Part shown: piece by piece, positions 1 through 10,838 of the stretch
How positions within the stretch are numbered: the first letter of the stretch is position 1
Layout: the number at the start of each line of letters is the position of its first letter
Source of the DNA: Pseudonocardia sp.
GTDB lineage: Bacteria; Actinomycetota; Actinomycetes; Mycobacteriales; Pseudonocardiaceae
Length of the DNA: 59,945 bases
Assembly (NCBI GenBank): GCA_029263115.1
Contig: JAJCYC010000280.1
Coordinates: 1-59,945 of the forward strand
Reading direction: 5' to 3'
Position numbers and translations under genes: made by a program
The notes under the pieces: model-generated
The model's input: only the letters and a program-made list of their open reading frames with translations
The model's database searches: none
What the model was told of the DNA's origin: nothing

Positions 1-497
1 TTCGCCGGCATCGACTGTCCCACGGGCAGCGGTACGACATCGGCCGGGCGCGGAGCCGGGCCGCGGGGGCCCCGCCGGACCGGCTCCGTCGAGGGCACCG
101 CGTCTCCGGCCGGTGCCGGGTCGACCACCAGCGAGCGCACCGGGGCTGTCCCCCAGGTCCATCCCGAACGCGGGGTGAGCAGCACCCCGACCGCCACCCC
201 GTGCACCAGGGTGAGCACCACCAGCGTGCCGGCCAGCCGCCGCAGCATCCGGTCGTTACCGCCCGGACGTCCGGCCGGCGCCCGTCGCGCCCGGCTCCGG
301 GCTCGACCGGGGCCGGACACGGACGGTGGTGGCTGCCCGGTCGGTGGCTGCCCGGTCGGTGGCTGCGCGGAGGTGGGTGCGGCCGGTGCCGGTCGGCCGG
401 TCCGTGGGCGGCCCGGGGAGGGGCCGGCCCACGGCCGCGGCGGGCCCGAGCGCTGCGCCGGGACGGCCGGCGCGGCCCGGGTGCCGAGTGGAGTCAT
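1..497 (-). CDS. class F-type sortase, N-terminal part (runs off left edge)
   Basis: The visible 165 residues start at ATG 497, with GAGGAG almost touching the start codon. They comprise a long Pro/Ala/Gly-rich cytoplasmic tail with PPTGQ repeats around residues 46-57, one hydrophobic segment at about 85-107, and the segment ending VVPLPVGQSMPA. That ending resembles the entry to the beta-barrel of actinobacterial class F sortases (PVxVGxSxPxRIxIP). The catalytic His, Cys and Arg would lie beyond the window. Sortases covalently attach or cleave surface proteins at the outer face of the membrane. The gene lies 17 nt after a DUF4397 protein that ends in a membrane anchor, so that protein is a plausible partner. 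The family call is inference from the N-terminal part only. Confidence 0.7.
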   Translation of the reverse strand, partial: MTPLGTRAAPAVPAQRSGPPRPWAGPSPGRPRTGRPAPAAPTSAQPPTGQPPTGQPPPSVSGPGRARSRARRAPAGRPGGNDRMLRRLAGTLVVLTLVHGVAVGVLLTPRSGWTWGTAPVRSLVVDPAPAGDAVPSTEPVRRGPRGPAPRPADVVPLPVGQSMPA

Positions 498-514
498 CTC
501 CTCGCCGGACGACG

Positions 515-1381
515 TCAGGCCTGGGCCCGGCGGCGCAGCACGAGCACGGTCACCGAACCGGCCAGCGCGCCCACCAGCAGCGCGGGCAGCAGTGCGACCG
601 CCGGCTGCGGGATGCTGCCACCGGCACCGGTGTCGATCCCACCGGTCGGTGCCTGGGTGCTGCCGGCGCTGTCGCGCAGCGGGCTCAGCTTCAGCCCGGA
701 ACCGGGGGCGGTGACCACCACGACGGTGTTCACCGAGCCGGACCGCACGTCGAGCGTCGCGTCGGTGGAGGTGGCGCCGTCCTTGATGGCCATCGTCCAG
801 CGGCCCTCGGGGATCGTGATGTACTGCGAGGTGTCGCCGTAGTTCAGGCCGGTCGCCAGGGTCGGCCCGCCGACCGCGGCGACCTCCATCGGAGCCTTGC
901 CGGTCACCGCCTGCACCACGCGCACCTTGCCGTTGCCCGCGCTGGGTGCCACCAGGTCGTCGGTGAGCACGGTGGGCTTGATCGTGCCGTCCTGGCCGTT
1001 CTCGAAGACCAGCGCGGTGTAGGAGACGCCGGCCTTGACCTCGACGTTGGCGCTGAGCGCCGGGGTGGAGGTCGCCGGGGCGTCGGCCGGGCGCATCGAG
1101 ACGGTGTACGCGCCGGGCGGCAGGGACGAGTAGGGCGTCACGTTGCCGTATGCGGCCTTGCGGAAGGCGACCTTCTCGGGCTGGCCGAACGGTGCCAGGT
1201 AGATGTCCACCGGGGGGGTCTTCGGCGAGAGGTGTCCGAGGCGGACCCAGCCGGTCGGTGCGGCGGCCGGGGCCTCGGCCACGGCCGCCTGGGCGACGCC
1301 CGCGCCGGCGAGGGTGAGCAGCGTGGCCGCCACGGTGGCGGCCAGGGTGGCGGATAGGGACCTTCTGCGGGGGCGGTTCAC
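515..1381 (-). CDS. secreted DUF4397 domain protein with C-terminal membrane anchor
   Basis: This 288-aa protein starts at GTG 1381, preceded by GAAGAAGGG. It has a Sec signal peptide (Arg-rich n-region, hydrophobic core, cleavage near AQA at about residue 31). A DUF4397 domain follows, recognisable by WVRLGHLSPKTPPVDIYL and the GAYTVSMRPAD-type strand. The last 40 residues resemble a cell-wall sorting region: Gly/Thr-rich GGIDTGAGGS, a hydrophobic helix at about 258-280 and an RRR tail. There is no LPXTG or LAXTG. The adjacent sortase gene supports the idea that the TG-rich segment is a non-canonical sorting signal. DUF4397 has no established biochemical role that I know of. Confidence 0.85.
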   Translation of the reverse strand: MNRPRRRSLSATLAATVAATLLTLAGAGVAQAAVAEAPAAAPTGWVRLGHLSPKTPPVDIYLAPFGQPEKVAFRKAAYGNVTPYSSLPPGAYTVSMRPADAPATSTPALSANVEVKAGVSYTALVFENGQDGTIKPTVLTDDLVAPSAGNGKVRVVQAVTGKAPMEVAAVGGPTLATGLNYGDTSQYITIPEGRWTMAIKDGATSTDATLDVRSGSVNTVVVVTAPGSGLKLSPLRDSAGSTQAPTGGIDTGAGGSIPQPAVALLPALLVGALAGSVTVLVLRRRAQA

Positions 1382-1419
1382 GGTGGAGCCCTTCTTCGGT
1401 GGGTTGGGTCGGGTGCTGG

Positions 1420-3411
1420 TCAACGGGTGAGCAGGGAGTCGAGCAGACCCGACGGGCCCTGCGGGGAGTAGCGGACGAGCACGCCGTCCGGGGTGGTCGC
1501 CATGGAGTAAGGCCGGAACGGAGTCAGCTGCGCGGTGAAGAATGCGGCGATTCCCTGCTCGGCGTCGGCCGGACCGCGACGGGGACTCCCGGCGATCAGC
1601 AGCTGGCGCAGCGGCCGGCCGATCGCCTGCTCGCCGCCGATCTCCGGCAGCGCGACCAGGCGGACCGGCTGCTCGGTGAGCAGCGCGCCGAGCGCGGTGG
1701 CCGCCCGCGAGTCGAGCGCTCCGGCGCGCAGGCGCTCGGCCAGATCGTCGGAGATCTCCAGTTGGGGGGACGCGGTGAGCATCTGGCCGACGGCCCGCCG
1801 GCCCAGCGCCTCCCGGTCCGGGGCCGTCTCCGGCAGCCGGGTGGACCAGATCTCGATCCGGTCGGCGGACCCGTCGCCGCCGAAGCGGGCAACCAGGGTG
1901 GCGCCCGGGCCGGGTGGTTCCCGACCCTGGTCCGCGTCGCCGCGCACCCACCAGTCCGCGTCCGCGCAGCGCGCCGCCGGGGTGGCGGCCGCGGACAGCA
2001 AGGCCTGGCGGGCGCACCCGGCGGGGGTGCCGACCCGGGCCCAGTCGTCCCCGCCGGCGGTGAGTGCCACCCGCCGGACGTCGTCGGTCATCACCCGCTC
2101 GGTCGCCGGCACGTTGGCGCGCAGCCAGTCCCGGGCCCATTCGGTGGGGGGTGGGGCGGTGGCCTCGGGTAGCCCGACCAGGTTCGCCGACCAGCCCAGC
2201 GCGAGGACGCCGACCACCCCGGCGGGTGGGAGCCAACCGGACCGGTGACCGGTCGGCGACCCGGTGCGGTGCTGACCGATGCCGGCCAGCCCGAGCGCCG
2301 CCAGCGGCAGCACCAGCGGGTAGACCGCGTCGGCGGCCAGGCCCAGCACCGCCGCCAGCACCGCGGCCAGCACGATCCCGACGCCGAGCGCCCGCCAGCG
2401 CGCCAGACACAGCGCGATCAGCGCCACGACCAGCACGACACCGACGGTGGTCAGGTCCCGGCCCAGCCAGCCGGCCGCGAGCCAGCTCGCCGGGCCTTCC
2501 GCGCCGACCGCCGGAGCCAGGGCGCCCGATCCGGTCAGCGCCAGCACGGTGCCGGGCAGGCAGAGCACCCCGAGCATCGCGGTCCGGCGCAGGTCGCCGT
2601 GCCGGCTGGCGACGACCAGGGCCACCGGCGCGAACACCGAGGCCAGCGGCGCGGTGAGCGCCGCGACGGCGAGGGATCCGGCGATCAGCAGGTCTCTCCG
2701 CAGCTGGGCCCGGCCGACCTTGGGCGGTCCGGCGGCCAGGACCAGGGCGCCGAGCGCCCAGCAGACGGCCAGGTTCTCCGCGACCGCCAGCCTCGCCACG
2801 CCGATCCCGGTGGGGCACAGCGCCAGCGCGGCGACGCAGGCCAGGGCCCACGGCCGGCTCAGGCCCAGCCGTCGACCGAGTACCCAGCACAACAGCGCCG
2901 CGACCAGCCAGCACAGCAGGCTGACCTCGCGCAGCGCGCCGAGCGCATTCGGGGTGCGTTCCCAACCGCCGCCGAGCCGGGTCAGGCCGACGAACTGCAC
3001 CGGGGCCAGGGCGCCGATCCGGACGGACAGCTCGCCGATGACGAGCGAGCCGGTCCCGGCGAGCTCGGCCACCCGGGTGACCAGGTTCGCCTCGTCGGCG
3101 AGCGGTGCCGGGGTGTCGTAGAGCGCCACCGCGCGCAGCGCGACCCCGACGCCGGCGACCGCGCCGATCGCGACTGCGACCCGGGGCGGCGCCGCGCGTC
3201 GGGCCGGGCGCGGCTCGGTGGGCGTGGGCGCCGGGCCGGGTGTCGGTACCGGCGTGCCCATCAGCGCCGCCAGGTCGGCCCGGTGCAGGACCACCCTGGT
3301 CCGGGTCTCGGCCGCCCGGGCGTGTGGCACGATCGCGCCGGCCTGGCCGGCCGGCGTTTCGGCTACGGGTGACCGTCCGGGGAGCGGAGCGGGGAGGTGG
3401 TCGTCGAACAC
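1420..3411 (-). CDS. polytopic membrane protein, GT-C glycosyltransferase-like
   Basis: GTG 3411 is chosen because AGAAGG lies six bases upstream and the product then begins MFDDHLPAPL; the frame is open to an ATG at 3507. The roughly 660-aa product has a Pro-rich cytoplasmic N-terminus, then about ten hydrophobic helices, then a soluble extracytoplasmic C-terminal domain of about 250 residues. Just after the first helix (about residue 105) is LADEANLV, in the place where GT-C enzymes (PMT/ArnT type, lipid-phosphate-sugar donors) carry an acidic motif in the first outer loop. A role in building a surface glycan, or in glycosylating the neighbouring DUF4397 protein, is inference. It lies 38 nt upstream of the DUF4397 gene and is probably co-transcribed with it. 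Confidence 0.7.
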   Translation of the reverse strand: MFDDHLPAPLPGRSPVAETPAGQAGAIVPHARAAETRTRVVLHRADLAALMGTPVPTPGPAPTPTEPRPARRAAPPRVAVAIGAVAGVGVALRAVALYDTPAPLADEANLVTRVAELAGTGSLVIGELSVRIGALAPVQFVGLTRLGGGWERTPNALGALREVSLLCWLVAALLCWVLGRRLGLSRPWALACVAALALCPTGIGVARLAVAENLAVCWALGALVLAAGPPKVGRAQLRRDLLIAGSLAVAALTAPLASVFAPVALVVASRHGDLRRTAMLGVLCLPGTVLALTGSGALAPAVGAEGPASWLAAGWLGRDLTTVGVVLVVALIALCLARWRALGVGIVLAAVLAAVLGLAADAVYPLVLPLAALGLAGIGQHRTGSPTGHRSGWLPPAGVVGVLALGWSANLVGLPEATAPPPTEWARDWLRANVPATERVMTDDVRRVALTAGGDDWARVGTPAGCARQALLSAAATPAARCADADWWVRGDADQGREPPGPGATLVARFGGDGSADRIEIWSTRLPETAPDREALGRRAVGQMLTASPQLEISDDLAERLRAGALDSRAATALGALLTEQPVRLVALPEIGGEQAIGRPLRQLLIAGSPRRGPADAEQGIAAFFTAQLTPFRPYSMATTPDGVLVRYSPQGPSGLLDSLLTR

Positions 3412-3595
3412 ACTCGGCCTTCTGGAGGTGGACGGGGCGGACCCGCTCGGGGAGGGGTCGAGGTCCGCACTCTCCGTTACATTGGGCGCGGGAGAGCATC
3501 GCCACACTAATCACATAGGGCGAGGAAGCCGAGTCGCATTCAGGGGAATCTCTACTCTGCGCAGTCGAAGTGGAATTACTGCTAGGCCAAACGGG

Positions 3596-3901
3596 TCATT
3601 GGGTCACGGGTTGAGCATTGTGCAGGACGGCGGAGATGCTCGCCGCGAGGCGGACGTCCAGGTCGGTGATCCCGCCGGCCGAGTGCGTCGAGCACCGGAA
3701 GGTGAGGGTTCGCCACCGGATGTCGATGTCCGGGTGGTGGTCGGCCCGCTCGGCCAGCGCGGCCACCTCGTCCACCACGGCGATCGCGGCGGGGAAGGTC
3801 GGCAGCGCGGCGGTGCGGGTCAGGGCGTCGCCGTCGCGCTCCCATCCGGGCAGGTCGCGCAGGGCTCGCCGGACACCGTCGTCATCGAGTAGCTGGGGCA
3901 T
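3596..3901 (-). CDS. 4a-hydroxytetrahydrobiopterin dehydratase (pterin carbinolamine dehydratase)
   Basis: This 101-aa protein has the usual length of PCD/DcoH proteins. The signature is complete: H55-H56-P followed by an aromatic (W63), then H73 in CSTHSAGG and D80 in ITDLDVRLA. Family members dehydrate 4a-hydroxy-tetrahydropterin to regenerate the cofactor of aromatic amino acid hydroxylases. In many bacteria without such hydroxylases the protein may serve molybdopterin metabolism or pterin repair instead. No hydroxylase is seen nearby. It is divergent from the response regulator gene, and the 100-bp gap holds the repeated CTGAGAA sites. Confidence 0.93.
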   Translation of the reverse strand: MPQLLDDDGVRRALRDLPGWERDGDALTRTAALPTFPAAIAVVDEVAALAERADHHPDIDIRWRTLTFRCSTHSAGGITDLDVRLAASISAVLHNAQPVTQ

Positions 3902-3941
3902 CCGACGATCATCCCGCACCGGAGCGCGACAGGGGAACCCA

Positions 3942-3969
3942 CTGAGAAGAACCTGAGAATCCCTGATCC
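3942..3969 (+). promoter_or_regulatory. tandem direct repeats, likely response-regulator operator
   Basis: CTGAGAA occurs at 3942-3948 and 3953-3959 (11-bp period), with a degenerate CTGATCC at 3963-3969. On the other strand this reads TTCTCAG-N4-TTCTCAG. OmpR/PhoB-type regulators bind such head-to-tail half sites one helical turn apart. The site ends about 20 bp before the -10 box of the response regulator gene, which suggests autoregulation. A similar pair lies upstream of sigE. Confidence 0.5.
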
Positions 3970-3988
3970 GGGGCCGGGGCGGCGGGCG

Positions 3989-3994
3989 TAGCTT
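3989..3994 (+). promoter_or_regulatory. -10 box of a probable leaderless promoter (response regulator)
   Basis: TAGCTT is followed by exactly seven bases and then the ATG at 4002. In actinobacteria a TANNNT hexamer at this distance typically places transcription start on the first base of the start codon. Confidence 0.45.
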
Positions 3995-4001
3995 GACCGT
4001 G

Positions 4002-4688
4002 ATGTCCAGAGTGCTGGTGGTCGACGACGAACCCGGGGTGCGCACCGCGCTGCACCGCGGCCTGACCGCGGAGGGCTTCGAGGTCGTCACCGCCTCGGAC
4101 GGTCCCACGGCGCTGCGGGCCGGGCTCACCGGCGGGTTCGACCTGATCGTGCTGGACATCATCATCCCCGGGCTGTCCGGCTACCGGGTGCTCCAGCAGC
4201 TGCGGGCCCAGGGGGTCGACACCCCGGTGCTGCTGCTGTCGGCAAAGGACGGCGAGGTCGACCAGGCCGACGGGCTCGACCTCGGCGCGGACGGTTACCT
4301 GGTCAAGCCGTTCTCCTTCGTCGTGCTGGTCGCGCAGGTGCGGGCGCTGCTTCGCCGCCGGGAGTTCGAACGCGGGGGCGGCGGCCGCCGGCTGCGCCTC
4401 GGCGAGCTCCACGTCGACCCGGCCACCAAGGAGGTCAGCTGGGGCGGCCGGTCGGTGGAGCTGAGCCCGCGCGAGTTCGCGGTGCTCTACGCCCTGGCCA
4501 GCCGGCCCGACGTGGTGCTGAGCAAGGACGAGCTGCTCCGGCTGGCCTGGGGCGGCGAGCAGGCGGCGAGTCGGAACGCGGTGGAGGTCTACGTCGGCTA
4601 CCTGCGCCGTAAGCTGCAGGCCGTGGGCGCCGACGATCTGCTGCGCACGGTGCGCGGCCACGGCTACCGGGTGGGAGCCCCGGGGTGA
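4002..4688 (+). CDS. OmpR-family response regulator
   Basis: This 228-aa protein has a receiver domain (about 1-115) with the acidic pair D8/D9, phosphoacceptor D52 and K102 in YLVKPF. A winged-helix DNA-binding domain follows (about 130-225) with the family ending AVEVYVGYLRRKL and RTVRGHGYRV. It resembles the MprA/TcrA branch. ATG 4002 is preferred over TTG 3993 and GTG 3999 because it lies seven bases after a TAGCTT -10 box. Its stop overlaps the kinase start by four bases, so the two are translationally coupled. Tandem TTCTCAG-type repeats upstream suggest it binds its own promoter. The signal it responds to is unknown. Confidence 0.93.
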   Translation: MSRVLVVDDEPGVRTALHRGLTAEGFEVVTASDGPTALRAGLTGGFDLIVLDIIIPGLSGYRVLQQLRAQGVDTPVLLLSAKDGEVDQADGLDLGADGYLVKPFSFVVLVAQVRALLRRREFERGGGGRRLRLGELHVDPATKEVSWGGRSVELSPREFAVLYALASRPDVVLSKDELLRLAWGGEQAASRNAVEVYVGYLRRKLQAVGADDLLRTVRGHGYRVGAPG

Positions 4689-6201
4689 GCTCCGGTCTGG
4701 CCGGATCCCCCGGGCGGACCGTCCCCCCGCACAGCGCCCGGAGCCCGACCGGGACCCCGGATCGCAGTCCCGCCGATCGCGGGGTGGTCGGCGCCGGCAC
4801 GTCGGTGGGTCCACGGGCACCGCGCGGGTTGTCGGGCTGGTGGGGGCGGCGCAGCCTGCGCACCCGGATCACCACCACGGTAGGTGGGGTCGCGGTGGCC
4901 GCGCTGGGCGCCCTGGCCTGGATGGCCACCGGGCTGATCGGCATCACGGTCACCGGTGCGGTCGACGTCGAGCTGGCCCGGGCCGCCGCCGTCGCGGCCA
5001 GTCACCTCACCGCCGGGACCGCGCCGAACGCAGGCGTGCCCACCGAGGAGTCGGCTGGTGCGGTGTCGAGCCAGGTGGAGATCCGGATCACCGACACCGC
5101 CGGTCGCCCGCTGGACGGCGGCGGGCCGCTGCCCATGGCGGCGGCCGAACTGCCCGGGCTGACCGCCGCCGAGTCGACCACGGTGCTCGGGCCGCACGGG
5201 CCGTCGCGCTGGCTGGGCGTGCTGGCGACCGCTCCGGACGGCTCGCCGCGGCTGGTGCTCGCCGGGGCCGACCTGGTCGGGTTCACCTCGGTGCTCAACC
5301 GGGGCGCGGTTGGTCTGGCCCTGGCCGCCGCCCTGGCCGCGCTCGGGGTGACGCTGGCCGCGTGGACGGCGGTTCGTCTCGCGTTGCGCCCGGTGGACCG
5401 GATGCGTGCAGCGGCGGTCACCCTGCCACCCGGCCGGCGGTTGCCGGTGCCCCCGGCCGCCGACGAGCTGCGCGCGCTCGCCGAGGAGCTCAACGAGTTG
5501 CTGGCCCGCCGGGACAACGCGTCGGCCAGGTTGGAGCGCTTCACCGGGGACGCCGCGCACGAGCTGCGCTCGCCGGTCGCGGCGATCCGGGCGCAGGCCG
5601 AGGTCGCGGTGCTGCACCCCGACCCGGCCCTGGCCGGGGAGACCCTGCGGTCGGTGGCCGACGAGGCGGCCCGGCTGTCCGAGCTGCTCTCCGACCTGAT
5701 GGCCCTGGCCCGCGCCGACGCCGGGGCCCGGCCGCCGGCCAGCCCGGTCGACCTGGCCGACCAGGCGCGGGCGGCGATCGCCCGCTCGGCGCCGGTGGAA
5801 CCGCACGACGAGCCGGGGCCGAGCGTGCTGCTCAGCGCCTCGGGGCCGGTCCTGGCCGCCGCGTCGCCCGGTGAGGTGGCGCTGGTGCTGGACAACCTGC
5901 TGGCCAACGCCCGGCGGTACGCGGTGACCATGATCAGAATCACGGTGCGGGCGGCGTCGGGCAGCGCGTGGCTGACGGTGGACGACGACGGCCCGGGGGT
6001 GCCCGAGTCCGACCGCACCCGGGTCTTCGACCGCTTCACCCGGCTCGAGGCCGACCGGGGTGGAGTGAGCGGCGGCGCCGGTCTCGGGCTGGCGCTGGTC
6101 GCGGCGCTGGTCGGTGGCCGGGGGGGCGACGTCGCGATGCTCGCGGCCCCGGCCGGCGGGGCGCGGGTGCGGGTCCACTGGCCGGTTCCGGGCGCCGACC
6201 G

Positions 6202-6205
<4 letters not shown>
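4685..6205 (+). CDS. sensor histidine kinase
   Basis: This 506-aa membrane kinase is the partner of the upstream response regulator (GTGA overlap). A Pro/Gly-rich N-terminal tail of about 55 residues precedes TM1 (about 62-88). An extracytoplasmic sensor loop and TM2 (about 205-225) follow, then a short HAMP-like linker. The H-box GDAAHELRSPVAAIRAQ has phosphoacceptor H292. The ATPase domain shows the N box (LDNLLANARRYA), G1 (DDDGPGVP) and G2 (GGAGLGLAL). It should autophosphorylate and pass the phosphate to D52 of the regulator. The periplasmic domain matches no sensor fold I recognise. Confidence 0.93.
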
Positions 6206-6615
<410 letters not shown>

Positions 6616-6816
6616 CGATCCGATCCGATCCGGCGCGGCGGGCGGTACCCGGTGAGCGGTGCGCGGTCGGTGGCGCGGGCCGGCGCGAGTCGGCGGCTCC
6701 CGCAGCGGCTTCGCGGCGGCCGGACGGGACGCAGGTCACCGGGCCGCGGCGACGGCGCGCGGTAACCGTGCGGGTATCCTGGAGTTACCGCCCTTCCCCC
6801 TTTCAGGAGTACCCGC

Positions 6817-8721
<1,905 letters not shown>

Positions 8722-8724
8722 GCA

Positions 8725-8752
8725 CGCCGGCCGGCGGACCTGCCGGCCGGCG
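8725..8752 (+). terminator. hairpin after typA
   Basis: A perfect 11-bp stem (CGCCGGCCGGC with its complement) closes a six-base loop, GGACCT, starting four bases after the typA stop codon. There is no U-tract, which is usual for actinobacterial terminators. Confidence 0.6.
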
Positions 8753-8806
8753 GTAGGGCGGGTTTGGGAGGATGGTGTCCCGCCCACGCGAGCAGGAGGT
8801 CGATGC

Positions 8807-10768
8807 GTGCGATTGGCCCTCGGTCGACGCTGCCCCGGTCGGTGGCTCGCGGTGGTGCTGGTGCTGGCCGGCCTGCTCGGGGGCTGCGCCGACGCGCTCC
8901 CGCCCGAGGCGGTTCCGGCCGCCCCGCCGCCCCCGCCGCCTCCGGTGCCCACCGAGCAGCGCCAGCTGGTGGTCGCGGTCGACGACCTGGGGCCGGGGTT
9001 CAACCCGCACCTGCTCTCGGACCTGTCGCCGGTGTCGGCGGCGGTGGCGTCGCTGGTGCTGCCCTCGGTGTTCCGGCCGGGCCCGGACGGCACGCCCACC
9101 CTGGACACCACGGTGGCCAGCAGCGCGAAGGTGGTCTCCACCGCGCCGTTCACCGTCAGCTATGAGCTGTCGCTGACCGCGTCCTGGTCGGACAACACCC
9201 CGATCGCCGCCGAGGACTTCGTCTACCTGTGGGAGCGGATGCGCCGCGAGCCCGGAGTGGTCGACGCCGCCGGTTACCAGCTGATCACCGACGTGCGCTC
9301 GCGGGCCGGCGGCAAGGCCGTCGACGTGGTGTTCTCCCGGGCCTACCCGCAGTGGCAGCGGCTGTTCTCCCACCTGCTGCCGGCCAGCCTGCTGAAGAAC
9401 GCCCCGCGCAGCTGGAGCAGCGCGCTGGCCGAGAGCATCCCGGTGTCGGGCGGGCCCTTCCAGCTCACCGCGGTCGACCGGGACCGCGGCCAGCTGGTGC
9501 TGTCCCGCAACGACCACTACTGGGACACCCCGGCCGTGCTGGACAGCCTGGTGCTGCGCCGGTCCGATCCCACCGGCATGCTCGACGGCCTGCGCAGCGG
9601 CTCCCTGCCGGTGGCGCTGGCCTGGCCGAACGAGGCCGGGTTGACCGCCCTGCGCCAGCTGGCGACCCCCGCGCCGGGGGCTGCGCCGGCCACCCCGCCA
9701 GCCGCGCGGCTGCAGTCGGTCGCCCAGCCGATGGTGGTGCAGCTGGGGCTGCGCACCGATGCCGGCGTGTTCACCGATCAACGGATCCGGCGCGCGGTGG
9801 CGGCCATGCTCGACCGGGACGCGCTGATCGCGGTGGGTACCGGCAACGGTGCCGGCGGGGTGCGGGCCGACTCGCAGCTGCTGGCCCCGACCACCTCCGG
9901 CTACCGGCCCACGTTGCCCGCCGGCGCCCCGTCCCGGCCGGACCCGAAACTGGCCGAGACGTTGCTGGCCGACGCCGGGTACCAGCGGGACGCCACCGGT
10001 CGCTGGACGTTGCTGGGCACCCCGCTGCGGATCACCATCGGCACCCCGGCGGGGCGGCTGCGGTTCGCCGAGGTAGCCGAGGAGACCCGCCGCCAACTCG
10101 CGGCCGCCGGGGTGGATGCCCAGGTGGTCAGCCCGCCGGGGTCGGTGCTCTACACCGAGCCGGTCCTGCCCCCGGCGCCCGCGCCGGCCGGACCGCCCGC
10201 CGGCGCCGCACCGTCGGCCCCGGTGCCACCCGGCCCGGCCCCCGCGCCGGCCATCTCCGCGCCGGGCACCGCCGTTCCGGTTGTCCCGGCCGGGGGCGCC
10301 TCGCCCGGGGCCTCGCCGGGCGAGGTGGCCCTGCCGCCGACCGCACCGTCGTCCGGCGCGCCGTCGTCCGCGGTGATCGAGCCGGCGCCGGCCGGCACCC
10401 TGGTCGACCTCGAGGTGCTGCCCAGGCAGGTCGGCGGCGACCTGGCGGCCGAGGCGGTGTCCGCCTTCGGCTGCCCGCCCGGGATGGCCGGTGTCGACCG
10501 GCCCGCGCGCAACGCCACCGGGTTCTGCTCGGCCGACCTGCAGCCGGTGCTCGACGCGGCGCTGAGCACCGGGCTCACCGCCGAGCAGGCGGCCGCGGTG
10601 ATCGACCCGGTGTTGTGGCGGCAGCTGCCCACCATCCCGCTGTTCCAGGTGGTCACCACGCTGGCCAGTACACCCGAGGGAGACCGCGCGACCGGCGGGA
10701 TCGGGCCCGGGCCCCTGCTGCTCGGCCCGATCGCCTCCGCACCCGACTGGCGGCCGGTCGCCGGCTGA
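8807..10768 (+). CDS. lpqW: LpqW-like lipoprotein, SBP family 5
   Basis: This 653-aa protein has a lipoprotein signal peptide with lipobox LLGGC (C27) and an AGGAGG site eight bases before GTG 8807. The mature part has the extracytoplasmic solute-binding family 5 fold (for example ENDPI-like SWSDNTPIAAEDFVYLW and FSRAYPQWQRLF). A Pro/Ala-rich low-complexity insertion covers about residues 450-520. The mycobacterial relative next to typA, LpqW, is not a transporter subunit: it steers phosphatidylinositol mannoside intermediates toward lipoarabinomannan. The name here rests on the shared fold plus the typA context. An ABC transporter operon downstream encodes its own separate binding protein. 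Confidence 0.8.
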   Translation: MRLALGRRCPGRWLAVVLVLAGLLGGCADALPPEAVPAAPPPPPPPVPTEQRQLVVAVDDLGPGFNPHLLSDLSPVSAAVASLVLPSVFRPGPDGTPTLDTTVASSAKVVSTAPFTVSYELSLTASWSDNTPIAAEDFVYLWERMRREPGVVDAAGYQLITDVRSRAGGKAVDVVFSRAYPQWQRLFSHLLPASLLKNAPRSWSSALAESIPVSGGPFQLTAVDRDRGQLVLSRNDHYWDTPAVLDSLVLRRSDPTGMLDGLRSGSLPVALAWPNEAGLTALRQLATPAPGAAPATPPAARLQSVAQPMVVQLGLRTDAGVFTDQRIRRAVAAMLDRDALIAVGTGNGAGGVRADSQLLAPTTSGYRPTLPAGAPSRPDPKLAETLLADAGYQRDATGRWTLLGTPLRITIGTPAGRLRFAEVAEETRRQLAAAGVDAQVVSPPGSVLYTEPVLPPAPAPAGPPAGAAPSAPVPPGPAPAPAISAPGTAVPVVPAGGASPGASPGEVALPPTAPSSGAPSSAVIEPAPAGTLVDLEVLPRQVGGDLAAEAVSAFGCPPGMAGVDRPARNATGFCSADLQPVLDAALSTGLTAEQAAAVIDPVLWRQLPTIPLFQVVTTLASTPEGDRATGGIGPGPLLLGPIASAPDWRPVAG

Positions 10769-10776
10769 CCTGGCCC

Positions 10777-10814
10777 GGCGGCCGCCCCCCGGGCCCGGCC
10801 GGGGCCCGGCCGCC
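10777..10814 (+). terminator. GC-rich hairpin after lpqW
   Basis: GGCGGCCG at 10777-10784 pairs with CGGCCGCC at 10807-10814. The interior is itself self-complementary (GGGCCCGGCC). It begins nine bases after the lpqW stop. Confidence 0.45.
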
Positions 10815-10838
10815 ACCGGTCCGGCGCCATGCCCGACT

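Noticed and set aside
515-3514. 999-aa minus-strand open frame
   Set aside because: Only the last 288 codons are the DUF4397 gene. The upstream part is an Arg/Gly-rich out-of-frame shadow of the GT-C-like gene.
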